Origin: Martelella sp. AD-3
Lineage (GTDB): Bacteria > Pseudomonadota > Alphaproteobacteria > Rhizobiales > Rhizobiaceae
Assembly (NCBI RefSeq): GCF_001578105.1
Contig: NZ_CP014275.1
Coordinates: forward strand, 3,286,001 to 3,350,000
DNA length: 64,000 nt
Reading direction: 5' to 3'
Under the pieces are notes generated by a model, which saw nothing but the letters and a program-made list of their open reading frames with translations, did no database searches and was not told the DNA's origin. Of the stretch, positions 8,850 through 17,973 are shown piece by piece (within the stretch, counting starts at the first letter, position 1; each line of letters opens with the position of its first letter). The position numbers and the translations under genes were made by a program.

Positions 8850-9707
8850 TCAGCCTCCCCTCTTCAGATGCCGCCCGGCGCGACCGGTCGCGATGTTGGC
8901 GGCAATCAGCACCGCGAGCGCCAGCAGAAGCAGCGTTCCGGCGATCGCGCTTGCGGCGGGGAAATCATATTCATCGAGGCGGATCATGATCAGGAGCGAG
9001 GCGATCTCGGTCTTGTAGGGCATGTTGCCGGCGATGAAGATCACCGCGCCGAATTCGCCCAGCGAGCGGGCGAAGGCAAGCGAAGCGCCCATGATGAAGC
9101 TTGGCCAGAGCTGCGGAAAGATGATGTGGCGGAACACCTGACGATCGCTTGCGCCCAGCGTCTGTGCCGCCTCTTCCAGGTCGGTGCGCAGGCTCTCCAT
9201 CACCGGCTGCACGGTTCTCACGCCGAAGGGCACGGAGGTGAACGTCATGGCAATCGCGATGCCCCACCAGGTATAGGCCACCTTGATGTTCATTTCGGCC
9301 AGCAGCATGCCCATCCAGCCATTGCGGTCGTAGAGCGCGACGAGCGCGATGCCCGCAACGGCCGTCGGCAATGCGAAGGGAAGATCTATCAAAGCATCCA
9401 AAAGGCGCTTGCCCGGAAATTTGTAGCGCACGATCACCCAGGCGAGCAGCAGGCCGAAACAGGCGTTGAATACGGTTGCCGTCAGCGCCGCCGAGATCGT
9501 TACCCGGAAGGCGGCAAGCGTACGGTCCGAAGAGATGATGCGCCAGTAATCGCCAAACCCGAGTTGCCCGAGCTGGAAGAACAGGGCGCTGAGCGGCAGC
9601 AGGATGATCAGGCAGGTAAACAGCAGCGTGACGCCGAGCGTCAACCCGAAACCAGGCATGACCCTGCGGCTCGCGCCTCTGTTCGCTGTCGGCATGATGA
9701 GAGTCAT
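8850..9707 (-). CDS. cysT: Sulfate ABC transporter permease CysT
   Basis: A 285-residue permease, partner of CysW. The start is placed at the ATG at 9707 (MTLIMPTANRGASRRVMPGF) because an AAGG ribosome-binding site precedes it; an upstream in-frame ATG would add 25 non-conserved residues. The EAA loop reads RTDLEEAAQTLGASDRQVFRH and the downstream segment SLGEFGAVIFIAGNMPYKTEIASLLI is typical of CysT. It is separated from the binding-protein gene by a 350-base spacer that carries a palindromic repeat, so the three membrane and ATPase genes may have somewhat uncoupled expression from sbp. Confidence 0.92.
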   Translation of the reverse strand: MTLIMPTANRGASRRVMPGFGLTLGVTLLFTCLIILLPLSALFFQLGQLGFGDYWRIISSDRTLAAFRVTISAALTATVFNACFGLLLAWVIVRYKFPGKRLLDALIDLPFALPTAVAGIALVALYDRNGWMGMLLAEMNIKVAYTWWGIAIAMTFTSVPFGVRTVQPVMESLRTDLEEAAQTLGASDRQVFRHIIFPQLWPSFIMGASLAFARSLGEFGAVIFIAGNMPYKTEIASLLIMIRLDEYDFPAASAIAGTLLLLALAVLIAANIATGRAGRHLKRGG

Positions 9708-9851
9708 GATGGCCTTACGAAGATGATGCCGAGGTTTCCCGAAAGTCCTGTCTGGCGGTGTGCGAGGTTTGTTGGACGGCACGACGAAGTATTACACCCA
9801 CGATGCATGACGCCGACGCCAGCGCGTTCCGACCGCCCCTTCCACACGCCA

Positions 9852-9985
9852 ATCTCCCCCCTTGAGGGGGAGATGCCCGGCAGGGCAGAGAGGGGTGAAC
9901 CTTCCCGGCGGACTGGGAATGCATGGCTCGCGTACCATACCCCCCTCTGTCGCTTTCGCGACATCTCCCCCTCAAGGGGGGAGAT
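9852..9985. repeat. Rhizobial-type intergenic palindromic repeat
   Basis: A 134-base element bounded by perfect 23-base inverted arms at 9852-9874 and 9963-9985 (starting ATCTCCCCCCTTGAGG). Each arm is itself nearly palindromic. The inner part contains smaller pairings such as CTGTCGCTTTCGCGACA. It lies between sbp and cysT on the transcript. Elements of this C-rich/G-rich design are scattered through Rhizobiales intergenic regions; in RNA it would fold into a long hairpin that may stabilise the sbp message or reduce read-through into cysT. The rest of 9708-10059 shows nothing else. Confidence 0.7.
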
Positions 9986-10059
9986 CGGGAAAGCGAGGCA
10001 TACGCGCACCCGACCGTTTCCTGGTATTGTAAGCCGTCGGGCAGACGACCCCACAACTG

Positions 10060-11067
10060 TTACCGCCCCGCCTGGATCTGATCCAGCACGCCGCCGTCGC
10101 TGAAATGGGTTTCGTTGGCTTCACCCCAGCCGCCGAAGATCTCTTCGACCGTCACCAGCTTCACCTCCGGGAACTTGTCGGCATATTCGGCCTTCACTTC
10201 CGGATTGTGGACGCGGTTGTTGAAGGAGGCGACGATTTCCTGGCCTTCCTTGCTGTAAAGGAATTCGAGATAGGCCTTGGAAACGTCAACAGTACCGCGT
10301 TCTTCGGCGACCTTTTCGACCACGGCAACCGGGAACTCGGCCAGGAGCGAGATCGAGGGCACGACGCGCTGATATTCATCCTCGCCATATTGCGCACGGA
10401 TGTTTTCGACTTCGGCTTCGAATGTGATCAGCACGTCGCCGATGCCGCGCTCGACAAAGGTCGTCGTTGCGCCGCGGCCGCCGGTATCGAAGACGGCGAC
10501 ATTGCCCAGAACATCGCCAACGAATTCGCGCGCCTTGGCATCATCGCCATCAAACTTTTCGAGCGCATAGGCATAGGCCGCCAGATAGGTGTAGCGGGCA
10601 TTGCCGGAGGTCTTCGGATTGGGGAAGACGAGCTGAACATCCTCGCGGGCGAGATCGTCCCAATCCTTGATATCCTTCGGATTGCCCTCGCGCACGAGGA
10701 AGGCGGGCAGCGAATAGTAGGGCGATGCATTGTTGGGCAGGGCCTGCTGCCAGTCCTCGGCGACGAAGCCGTTGTCGGCAAGGATCTGAACGTCGAGCAC
10801 CTGGTTGAAGGTCACGAGATCGGCCTTCAGTCCCTGAAGGATGGCGCGGGCCTGCTTGGAGGAGCCCGCATGGGACTGCTTGATGGTGACGTCCTCACCG
10901 CTCTCGTTTTTCCAGTACTCGGCGAAAGCCGGATTGATCGTCGCGTAAAGCTCGCGCGCGATATCATAGGAAACGTTGAGGATTTCCATCTGTTCCTCGG
11001 CCTTTGCTGGCGCACCGGCGGTCAGGAGGAGAGCGGCGCCAAGCGCGGCAAAAACTGTCTTTTTCAT
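10060..11067 (-). CDS. sbp: Sulfate-binding protein Sbp/CysP
   Basis: A 335-residue periplasmic sulfate or thiosulfate binding protein. A signal peptide (MKKTVFAALGAALLLTAGAPAKA) precedes the mature start EEQMEILNVSYDIARELY. Family motifs SHAGSSKQARAILQGLKADLVTFNQV and NPKTSGNARYTYLAAYAYAL are intact and give the sulfate-binding loops. It is the first gene of the importer operon. No obvious Shine-Dalgarno sequence precedes the ATG (TTTCCCA is just upstream). The nearest flanking sugar locus carries a sulfatase, which would release the ion this system takes up. Confidence 0.93.
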   Translation of the reverse strand: MKKTVFAALGAALLLTAGAPAKAEEQMEILNVSYDIARELYATINPAFAEYWKNESGEDVTIKQSHAGSSKQARAILQGLKADLVTFNQVLDVQILADNGFVAEDWQQALPNNASPYYSLPAFLVREGNPKDIKDWDDLAREDVQLVFPNPKTSGNARYTYLAAYAYALEKFDGDDAKAREFVGDVLGNVAVFDTGGRGATTTFVERGIGDVLITFEAEVENIRAQYGEDEYQRVVPSISLLAEFPVAVVEKVAEERGTVDVSKAYLEFLYSKEGQEIVASFNNRVHNPEVKAEYADKFPEVKLVTVEEIFGGWGEANETHFSDGGVLDQIQAGR

Positions 11068-11833
11068 TGGGAAACCATTTTCTCGTGTTTCGAACTGTGG
11101 CGAAATCTAGAAAAGTTGATCCCCCAATCCAAGAAAACCGTTCGCCTCAATGCGCGTCGATTGGAAAATTAAATTCAATCTTTGGCGATTTGCCGTCCGT
11201 TGTTTCCGCAAAGATGCGCGCGGGTTGCGCAAGCGCCGGCCAGCCCCTGACCTGCTCCCTTGGACTGGCTGCCGGAAGAACGCCTTTGCCCGCGACCGCC
11301 CCGACAAGGCGAGGACGGACGAACCGGAGCGTCCGGAAAAGAAAAGCGGCGCATGGCAGTGACCTCCGGTCGAGCTACGCTCTCATGCAGATCATCGCCA
11401 TGCGCCCAAAGCAGCGCGTTTCGGTTCCGACTTCGGCCGGTCTTGAGGACCGGCGCCGGCAGAACCTACTGCTCGTATTTTCTGATATTCATAGGTTATA
11501 AAATGGAGTTCGGGAATTTCTACTGAAATAAATCGTAAAACAGCATTGGTAATAAAAATAAAAGGAAGACAATAAAGAAAAAACAGAAGAACCTGAAAGG
11601 CCAGCGCCGATTGTAAACAGGCGTTCCTTGATAACACCGCCCGCAGAAAGATGCCCCGAAACGTAGTCGGTGCCCACAGGAACAGGTAAAAAGGCGCAAC
11701 GTCTTTCGGCCGGAAGCGCTGGATCTTGACGGCTGGAATCTGGCGTTGAAAGTCATGTTTCTGATGGGTGCACGAAGATGGACCTGCGGCCACGGCGTGT
11801 CCGTTCGACGTCAGTAAAAGGCGCACGCCCGAG

Positions 11834-11884
11834 GCGCCAGGCTGACGGGCTGACGGCGAAACCTGACGGGCTGACGCCTGGCGC
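11834..11884. repeat. Inverted repeat enclosing a direct repeat
   Basis: Nine-base arms GCGCCAGGC (11834-11842) and GCCTGGCGC (11876-11884) enclose two direct copies of CTGACGGGCTGACG at 11842-11855 and 11863-11876. Function unknown; no gene is attached to it. Confidence 0.6.
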
Positions 11885-12032
11885 GGAGACGCAATCGAGA
11901 ACGGCGGCGACGCCCCGTGGTCCGTACGGATGCGCAAAATGCAATTCGGCATCCGGTGGGAAACGCGCGGCGCCGCCCCTGTCCAAAGTCTGGCAATTCA
12001 TATCGTCTGCCCCTGATAGCCGTGAGTTTGCC

Positions 12033-12070
12033 TAGAGCGCCGTGCGTCCTTTCGGACGCACGGCGCTCTA
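12033..12070. repeat. Perfect 17-bp-stem palindrome
   Basis: TAGAGCGCCGTGCGTCC, a TTTC loop and the exact reverse complement. It is a strong hairpin without a T-tract in either direction, so it is more likely a dispersed intergenic palindrome than an intrinsic terminator. Confidence 0.7.
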
Positions 12071-12084
12071 ACCTATTGAATCTA

Positions 12085-12130
12085 CGCATCGTGCTTTCCA
12101 AAAATCGATTCCGATTTTCGGGCCGATGCG
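12085..12130. repeat. Nested hairpin repeat of rhizobial type
   Basis: Outer arms CGCATCG/CGATGCG (12085-12091 and 12124-12130) enclose inner arms AAAATCG/CGATTTT (12101-12107 and 12112-12118). This two-step palindrome recurs in many Rhizobiales intergenic regions, from memory; the companion hairpin sits 15 bases upstream. Confidence 0.55.
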
Positions 12131-12267
12131 CTAGAGCACCGGGAATCGCTGCCCGGCGGATCGATTTCCTGACTAAAGGAAGGAAAACGCCATGTATCGC
12201 TCGCACGTCCCTAATCATATGCCGAACGTCCTGAAATGGCTTTTCCGGCACCAAAGCTCGGTCGGCG

Positions 12268-13344
12268 TCAGGGACGCGTGAACCATTCGGACCAGACATA
12301 TTTTGTCGCGGGGGATGTTGTCACCGGCGCCGCGGCCGCATGTCGCTGCCGCCGAGCCTCCCCCGGCGTCATTCCGTATTGCCGGCGAAAAGCCCTGATG
12401 AAGGCGCTTTCGGACTGGAACCCGACCGCCGTTGCGATGATGTTGATATTGGGTTGCGGCGCCAGCGGATCGGTGAGCTTGTGATAGGCTGCGGCCAGGC
12501 GCCGCTGACGCACGAAGGCAGCGACCCCGCCATGGGGTTCGAAATGGGCATAGAGGCGGGTGCGCGAGACGCCGAACCGGGCGGCGATGTCCTCCACCGT
12601 CAGCTTGTCGCTCTCTAGGTTGTCATCGATATGCTGGCGCACGTCCTGCATCAGGCTGTGCCGCAACAGGGCCTTCTGGTCACAGGTAAGATCGCTGCCG
12701 CCATTGATAACGGCAGCGAGGAAATGAACGAGCGCCGAAAAAACCCGGGGGCCATCCTGCGCCTGCATGGCGGGAGCCATGCGATAGACTTCCATCACAT
12801 GCGAGCGGAACAAGCGGGCGAGCGGCATGTCGCGGCGGACGCGACGATAATGCAGCCCATCGGGATCATGCAGCAACGGAGCAAGCCGGTTGCGCGGAAC
12901 CGCAAGTGCCATGAGGTCAAAGTCCTCGTTGACGGTATCAAGCGGCTCAGCATTGTCGAAAATGCAGATGTCGCCGGCGTCAAGCGTGATATCGCCGCCA
13001 GGCGCGCGGGCATGGCATCGCCCTCTTCGGAAAATCTGAACCATGTAATTGTCGATGCCGTCACGGCCGATCTGCGTGCGGCTGCGGGCGAAGGCCTGCC
13101 GAACGCTCATGCAGCGTCCCAGCGTGCCGATCCCGAGCATGAAACTGTCCACTTCAACCCGGAACGGATCACCGGCCCCTTGATCCAGAGTGGGCACGTA
13201 AAGCTGGCTCATGGCCTCCCGCCACTGGCCATAATCGGTGCTCGAAAAAAAATCGCGCGGGATTAAATCCTCACCTGCCGGCTTGGTTCTGGTCTCTTCT
13301 GGCAAAAAACGTCTCCCCCGGTGACGGCATGACGGCCGACGCAT
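12268..13344 (-). CDS. AraC-family transcriptional regulator
   Basis: An AraC/XylS-type regulator. The N-terminal half is an AraC_binding_2-like sensor (RDFFSSTDYGQWREAMSQLY at its beginning); the C-terminal 100 residues hold two helix-turn-helix motifs, LTVEDIAARFGVSRTRLYAHF and INIIATAVGFQSESAFIRAFRRQYGMTPGEARR. The chosen ATG at 13344 has a G-rich ribosome-binding site (GGAGAGGG); a TTG at 13305, preceded by GGGGGAG, is an equally good alternative giving 346 residues. It lies next to, and in line with, the sugar importer operon, which it might regulate, though a LacI gene at the other end of the locus is also a candidate. Confidence 0.82.
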   Translation of the reverse strand: MRRPSCRHRGRRFLPEETRTKPAGEDLIPRDFFSSTDYGQWREAMSQLYVPTLDQGAGDPFRVEVDSFMLGIGTLGRCMSVRQAFARSRTQIGRDGIDNYMVQIFRRGRCHARAPGGDITLDAGDICIFDNAEPLDTVNEDFDLMALAVPRNRLAPLLHDPDGLHYRRVRRDMPLARLFRSHVMEVYRMAPAMQAQDGPRVFSALVHFLAAVINGGSDLTCDQKALLRHSLMQDVRQHIDDNLESDKLTVEDIAARFGVSRTRLYAHFEPHGGVAAFVRQRRLAAAYHKLTDPLAPQPNINIIATAVGFQSESAFIRAFRRQYGMTPGEARRQRHAAAAPVTTSPATKYVWSEWFTRP

Positions 13345-13630
13345 ATTCCCTCTCCCCCCAATTTGAGGAAAGATAAACCCAAGTGCAAGCGGCCCCGGCG
13401 TTCGGCAGGCCGCAACCGTTTGGGAAAGGGGCGACAACCGGCTTTGCCCGCAACATGTTCGATCCGTACCGGCATGTCGATGACTGCGCATAGGCACTCG
13501 AAAGCAGTGCGCAATTGGTACACTGCGGATTCCACCCCGCCATCACACCGCGCTCTCCAACGCTTTGAAAAGATCGTACCGCTGTCTAAGAGAGACCTCC
13601 CGTCAGCCAAAATCAATATAGGCTTCGCTT

Positions 13631-14764
13631 TCAAGCTGGCCGAAATCCATCCACGCCGCCCAGCACTTTCGGACGGTTGACCCTGGGAAACGCCGTACCT
13701 CCGTCATTAAAGAGGTGCAAAGCGTCCGGCTGAAAGGTAACAGGGTACGCGCCCCCGCGGCTCCAGAACGTATCACCGCTGGCTTTCACCATCAGCGACT
13801 GACCACCTGCCCCCTGCAACTGCAGCATGGCATGATCACCAATATTCTCGGCAACCTCGATAGCGCAGGCGAAACCGCCGGCATCGCCAGCGGGGTCGAT
13901 ATGTTCCGGGCGAATGCCGATCGTCACCGTGTCGCCGCTGCGGGTATCAGGAGCGGGGCGAACCGGCACGGAAACCCGGGCAAACCCGGGAACCTCCACA
14001 ACAATCGAATGGGCCTCCACAGCGGCGATGGTTCCTTCCAGAAAGTTCATCTTCGGCGAACCTATGAAGCCCGCAACGAACAGGTTTTGCGGCAAGTGAT
14101 AGAGCTCCAGCGGGGTGCCCACCTGCTGCACATCGCCATGGTCAAGCACCACGATCCGGTCGGCAAGCGTCATCGCCTCGATCTGGTCATGGGTGACATA
14201 GGCCATGGTGGTGCCAAGGTCGTCATGCAGTTTCGACAGCTCGAGCCGCATGTGGACGCGCAGCGCCGCGTCAAGGTTCGACAGCGGCTCGTCGAAGAGG
14301 AACACCTGCGGGTCGCGGACGATCGCCCGGCCGATGGCAACGCGCTGGCGCTGACCGCCAGAGAGCTGGCTGGGGCGCCGCTCCAACAGATGCTCGATAT
14401 GGAGAATGCCAGCCGCCGCGCGCACCTTGCGGTCGATCTCGTCCTTCGGTCGTTTGGCGAGCTTCAGGCCGAAAGACATGTTTTCGTAAACGGTCTTGTG
14501 CGGATAGAGCGCATAGGACTGGAAGACCATGGCAATGCCGCGTGCCTTGGCCGGAATATCATTGCAGCGCCTCTCCCCGATCATCAGATCGCCGCCGCTG
14601 ACCTCCTCCAGCCCGGCAATCATGCGCAGGAGCGTGGATTTTCCGCATCCCGACGGGCCGACAAAAACGATGAACTCGCCGTCGCGCACCTCAAGGTCAA
14701 TGCCCTTGATGACCTCCAGCGCACCATAGGACTTGCTCAGATTTTTCAGGGTAAAGCCGGCCAT
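13631..14764 (-). CDS. Sugar ABC transporter ATP-binding protein (UgpC/MalK type)
   Basis: A 377-residue ATPase of the MalK/UgpC/MsmX class, energising the importer whose permeases and binding protein lie upstream on the same strand. Walker [10 protein letters not shown], signature [15 protein letters not shown], Walker [13 protein letters not shown] and switch [17 protein letters not shown] are all present; the C-terminal TOBE/OB domain runs from about residue 245 ([10 protein letters not shown]). The start [18 protein letters not shown] follows a GGAAACCA context with GAGGAGG upstream. It is the last gene of a five-gene unit, after the sulfatase. ATPases of this class often serve several transporters, relevant because another importer in this window (36.4-38.1 kb) has none. 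Confidence 0.92.
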   Translation of the reverse strand: MAGFTLKNLSKSYGALEVIKGIDLEVRDGEFIVFVGPSGCGKSTLLRMIAGLEEVSGGDLMIGERRCNDIPAKARGIAMVFQSYALYPHKTVYENMSFGLKLAKRPKDEIDRKVRAAAGILHIEHLLERRPSQLSGGQRQRVAIGRAIVRDPQVFLFDEPLSNLDAALRVHMRLELSKLHDDLGTTMAYVTHDQIEAMTLADRIVVLDHGDVQQVGTPLELYHLPQNLFVAGFIGSPKMNFLEGTIAAVEAHSIVVEVPGFARVSVPVRPAPDTRSGDTVTIGIRPEHIDPAGDAGGFACAIEVAENIGDHAMLQLQGAGGQSLMVKASGDTFWSRGGAYPVTFQPDALHLFNDGGTAFPRVNRPKVLGGVDGFRPA

Positions 14765-14793
14765 TGGTTTCCTCCTCGGCTGTTTCGCGTCTG

Positions 14794-16221
14794 TCAGGGC
14801 CGCGCGTCGAAGACGACGCCATTGCCGGTGATGAACTGGTTCGAATAAGGGTAGAAATGCTTCTCGAAGGGCATGCGCGGGGTGGCGGCATAGCGCGCGG
14901 CGAACTCCTCTGGCCTGAAGAAGGCCTCGGTCGCCGCCCGCAGTTCCGCCTTCAGCGCCGCCTCTCCCGGCGCCCGGGAGAGATCGTTCCACTCGTCGGG
15001 ATCATCGGCGAGGTTGTAGAGTTCCTCGGCGCTGTCCAGGTAGAGGCAGTATTTCCAGTCGCCCCGGCGCAGCATACAGCCAGCGTGGTCCGGCTGCTTC
15101 AGCACGGCGCTCTCGCAGAAAAGGTTCCGCTCCGGCGGCCCGCCCCCGGCAAGAACCGGCGCGAGGTCCAAGCCTTCCAAACCCTCGGGCGGAGAAATCC
15201 CCGCCGCGGCGCAAAGGGTCGGGTAAAGGTCGATCAGCCCGGCAAGAGCATTCGTCCGGATCCCCGCCTCCGCCACGCCCGGCCAGCGGATGATCAGCGG
15301 AACACGGGCGGAATCCTCATAGAAGACGGTCTTCTGCCAGAGCCCCCGACGCGCCGCCATCTCACCGTGATCGGAGGCGTAGATGACGATCGTCTCCTCG
15401 AAGAGGCCGAGATAGTCGATTACGTCCAGAAGTCGGCCGACGGCATCATCGACCCATTCGACGCAGCCGTAATAGGCAGCAAGCGCCCGGGCATTCACCG
15501 CATCATCGCCCCGGTGATGCGCCGTGCCGCTTGCCGCTGCCGCTTTCTGCACAAAGGCGGGCGCGCGAGAAAGCCAGTCGGGATCATAATCCGGCAGTTC
15601 CACCCTGCCCGCGAAGCGCTCGAAGAAGCGACGCGGCGGGTTGATCGGAAAATGCGGCTTGTCGAAATGGACGGCCAGAAAGAACGGCGCATCTCCCGGA
15701 CGGGCCGCGTGACCCTGCAGCCATTTGGCCGCCTCGCTGACGCAGATTTCCGTCTGCGTCATGGCAAGGGGAATGCCCGAAGGGCCGGCATCGCCGAGAA
15801 TATCGCCGAGACCGGATTCGTTTGGGTGGCGGGCGGGATCCGGCTGGTGGGCCTGGCCATAGAGATCGCCGTAGGGGCGTTCCTGAAAGCCCTGGAACTG
15901 CTCGCCGTTGAAATGCGTCTTGCCCACAAGCGCCGTGCGGTATCCGGCGCCGCCGAGCGCGCGCGCCAGCGTTGGACCGTTGGCGGGCAGGACGTGGCGG
16001 TTGTCGTAAATGCCAGTCGTGCGGCAATACTTCCCGGTCAGAAGGCTCGCCCTGCTCGGCACGCAGAGTGGGTTCTGGCAATAGGCATTGTCGAAACGCA
16101 CGCCGCCTGCGGCCAGCCGATCGAGCGACGGGGTTTCCACCGGCGTCTCCGCGCAATCGCCCATCGCACGCACGCTGTGCTGGTCGGAAAACAGGAAGAG
16201 GATATTGGGCTTCTTCTGCAT
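14794..16221 (-). CDS. Type I sulfatase (arylsulfatase family)
   Basis: A 475-residue sulfatase of the alkaline-phosphatase superfamily. The formylglycine motif C-x-P-S-R is present as [16 protein letters not shown] with Cys53, so it needs a formylglycine-generating enzyme, not seen here. Other active-site parts are [11 protein letters not shown] (metal ligands), LVGKTHFNG, and [31 protein letters not shown]. No signal peptide is visible, so it probably acts in the cytoplasm on an imported substrate. It lies between the permeases and the ATPase of the importer, which strongly suggests that the imported compound is a sulfate ester, plausibly a sulfated sugar. Choline sulfatase is an alternative subfamily but the glycosidase nearby argues against it. 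Confidence 0.9.
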   Translation of the reverse strand: MQKKPNILFLFSDQHSVRAMGDCAETPVETPSLDRLAAGGVRFDNAYCQNPLCVPSRASLLTGKYCRTTGIYDNRHVLPANGPTLARALGGAGYRTALVGKTHFNGEQFQGFQERPYGDLYGQAHQPDPARHPNESGLGDILGDAGPSGIPLAMTQTEICVSEAAKWLQGHAARPGDAPFFLAVHFDKPHFPINPPRRFFERFAGRVELPDYDPDWLSRAPAFVQKAAAASGTAHHRGDDAVNARALAAYYGCVEWVDDAVGRLLDVIDYLGLFEETIVIYASDHGEMAARRGLWQKTVFYEDSARVPLIIRWPGVAEAGIRTNALAGLIDLYPTLCAAAGISPPEGLEGLDLAPVLAGGGPPERNLFCESAVLKQPDHAGCMLRRGDWKYCLYLDSAEELYNLADDPDEWNDLSRAPGEAALKAELRAATEAFFRPEEFAARYAATPRMPFEKHFYPYSNQFITGNGVVFDARP

Positions 16222-16231
16222 GACGTCTCCC

Positions 16232-17071
16232 TCAGGCCTTGACCGCGCCGCCGAGCCGGAGTCCGCCCTTTTGCAGCGGCTTCTGGATCAGGAAATAGAC
16301 GAGCAGCGTGGGCGCCGTGTAAAGCAGCGCGAAGGCGGCAAGCTGGCCATACATGGCCTCCCCATATTCCCCGAAGAAGCTGTAGAGCGAGACGGCCATC
16401 GGATAGTTGTCGCGGCTTTGCAGCAGGATGAAGGGCACGAAAAAATTGCCCCAGTTCTCGATGAAGGAAAGGATGAAGATGGTCGCGATCCCCGGCGCCA
16501 GGAGCGGCACGACGATATAGGCGACGCCTTCCATGCGGGATGCCCCTTCCGTCCACGCCGCCTCTTCCAGATCGGTCGGAATGGCATCCATGAACCCCTT
16601 CATCAGCCAGACCGCAAAGGGAAGCTCCGCCGCCGTGCGGAAGACGATGACACCCGCAAGCGTATCGACGAGGCCGATATGGACGAACATCACATAGATC
16701 GGCACCATGATGGCGGTGATCGGCAGCGCGCTGGCGAAGACGATGGTGTAGATATACTGCTTTCCGTAGCGCAGCCTGTAGCGCGACAAAGGATAGCCGG
16801 CGAAGAGCGCGAGGATGACCACCAGGCAGGACGTCCCGGCCGAAATGATGACGCTGTTCATGAAGGGCCGGATCGCGACATCCTCCGTCAGGATCGCGCC
16901 GAAATTCGTCAGGCTCCAGCGTGCCGGAAGTTGGATGGCAAGTGTCGCCTCGGCATCGAAGGCGGCCAGCACCATCCACACCATCGGCACGACGAAGGCG
17001 ATGGCAACGAAGGTGAGCGCGATATCGGCGGCCAGCCGGTCGCGGGTCTTGGCCTTGGCGAGATTAGCCAT
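16232..17071 (-). CDS. Sugar ABC transporter permease (MalG type)
   Basis: A 279-residue inner-membrane permease. The start MANLAKAKTRDRL at 17071 overlaps the upstream permease by eight bases; longer frames upstream would read through that gene. The EAA loop is IPTDLEEAAWTEGASRMEGVAYIVVPLLAPG, near the C-terminus, as in MalG-type subunits. Hydrophobic helices occupy most of the rest. Third gene of the importer operon. Confidence 0.92.
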   Translation of the reverse strand: MANLAKAKTRDRLAADIALTFVAIAFVVPMVWMVLAAFDAEATLAIQLPARWSLTNFGAILTEDVAIRPFMNSVIISAGTSCLVVILALFAGYPLSRYRLRYGKQYIYTIVFASALPITAIMVPIYVMFVHIGLVDTLAGVIVFRTAAELPFAVWLMKGFMDAIPTDLEEAAWTEGASRMEGVAYIVVPLLAPGIATIFILSFIENWGNFFVPFILLQSRDNYPMAVSLYSFFGEYGEAMYGQLAAFALLYTAPTLLVYFLIQKPLQKGGLRLGGAVKA

Positions 17072-17972
17072 TGCGCGCTTCTCCCACTTTGAACAGACGG
17101 ACATAGATGAGGGAGGCGATGACGCCGAAGCCAAGCAGCAGGACGGCGATTGACGAGCCGTAGCCGATAAGGCCGAAATCATAGGCCTGATTGTACATCA
17201 GGAGCGGCAGCGTTTCCGAGCGCGTGCCGGGCCCGCCCGCCGTGGTGATCCAGATGATACCGAACACGCCGAGCGTGTTGAGCGTGGTCAGCACCACATT
17301 GATGGCGATCACCGGGCGGATGATCGGCAGGATGACGCCGAAGATCGATTGCATGCGCCCTGCCCCGTCGATCTCGGCTGCTTCAAGCACTTCGCTCGAG
17401 ACATCCTGAAGCGCCGCGGAGTAGACGAGCATCGAGAAGGCGCAGCCGCGCCAGATGTTGATGACGATCACCGCGGCGAGCGGCGCCGTCAGAAGCCATT
17501 GCTGGTGGGCAAAGCCGAAAATATCGAAAATCTGGTTCATGCCGGATTCGTCGCCGCGCAGGAATGTGTACCAGAGGAAGCCCGCGACGACTTCCGGCAC
17601 AACCCAGGCCGTGATGACGATGACCGAGGCCAGACTCTGAATGGCGGGCGTCGCCATCTGCCGCACATAGGCGATGCAGAAGCCGACAATGTTCTGCCCG
17701 GCAACGGAGAGGCCGACGAAAACCGCCGTTCGCCCGAGCGCCGCCCAGGTGCGCGGATCGGTAAAGAGATAGTAGTAGTTCTCAAAGCCGATAAAACTTG
17801 GATTGCGGGCCGCATAGCCCGACAATCCGAGATTGGTCATGGATGTGTAGATGGCCCAGATGATCGGCACCAGAAAGAAGGCGACGATCATCAGGGTGGC
17901 CGGGGCAAGCGGCACAATGCGCATCAGCACTGCTGCCGGCCCTTGACCCGTTCCGCTTGCCCCTTGCGCCAT
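17064..17972 (-). CDS. Sugar ABC transporter permease (MalF type)
   Basis: A 302-residue permease, partner of the MalG-type subunit. The ATG at 17972 (MAQGASGTGQG) sits two bases from the binding-protein stop. Hydrophobic helices begin at MIVAFFLVPIIWAIYTSMTNLGL, and the EAA loop is SSEVLEAAEIDGAGRMQSIFGVILPIIRPV. Sequence places it in the carbohydrate-uptake-1 family; the sugar cannot be told from the permease. Confidence 0.92.
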   Translation of the reverse strand: MAQGASGTGQGPAAVLMRIVPLAPATLMIVAFFLVPIIWAIYTSMTNLGLSGYAARNPSFIGFENYYYLFTDPRTWAALGRTAVFVGLSVAGQNIVGFCIAYVRQMATPAIQSLASVIVITAWVVPEVVAGFLWYTFLRGDESGMNQIFDIFGFAHQQWLLTAPLAAVIVINIWRGCAFSMLVYSAALQDVSSEVLEAAEIDGAGRMQSIFGVILPIIRPVIAINVVLTTLNTLGVFGIIWITTAGGPGTRSETLPLLMYNQAYDFGLIGYGSSIAVLLLGFGVIASLIYVRLFKVGEARNG

Positions 17973-17973
17973 G

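Larger units (their letters stand above)
11068..12267. other. 1.2-kb non-coding spacer
   Basis: No credible gene on either strand. Bases 11470-11660 are strikingly AT-rich for this genome (many A-runs), suggesting decayed or foreign sequence. Bases 11834-12130 hold three palindromic structures listed separately. The part next to position 11067 should contain the sbp promoter, which I could not place. Confidence 0.6.

Noticed and set aside
13345..13630. Possible small gene between the AraC and ATPase genes
   Set aside because: No frame has a ribosome-binding site or typical composition; the space is probably the AraC promoter.
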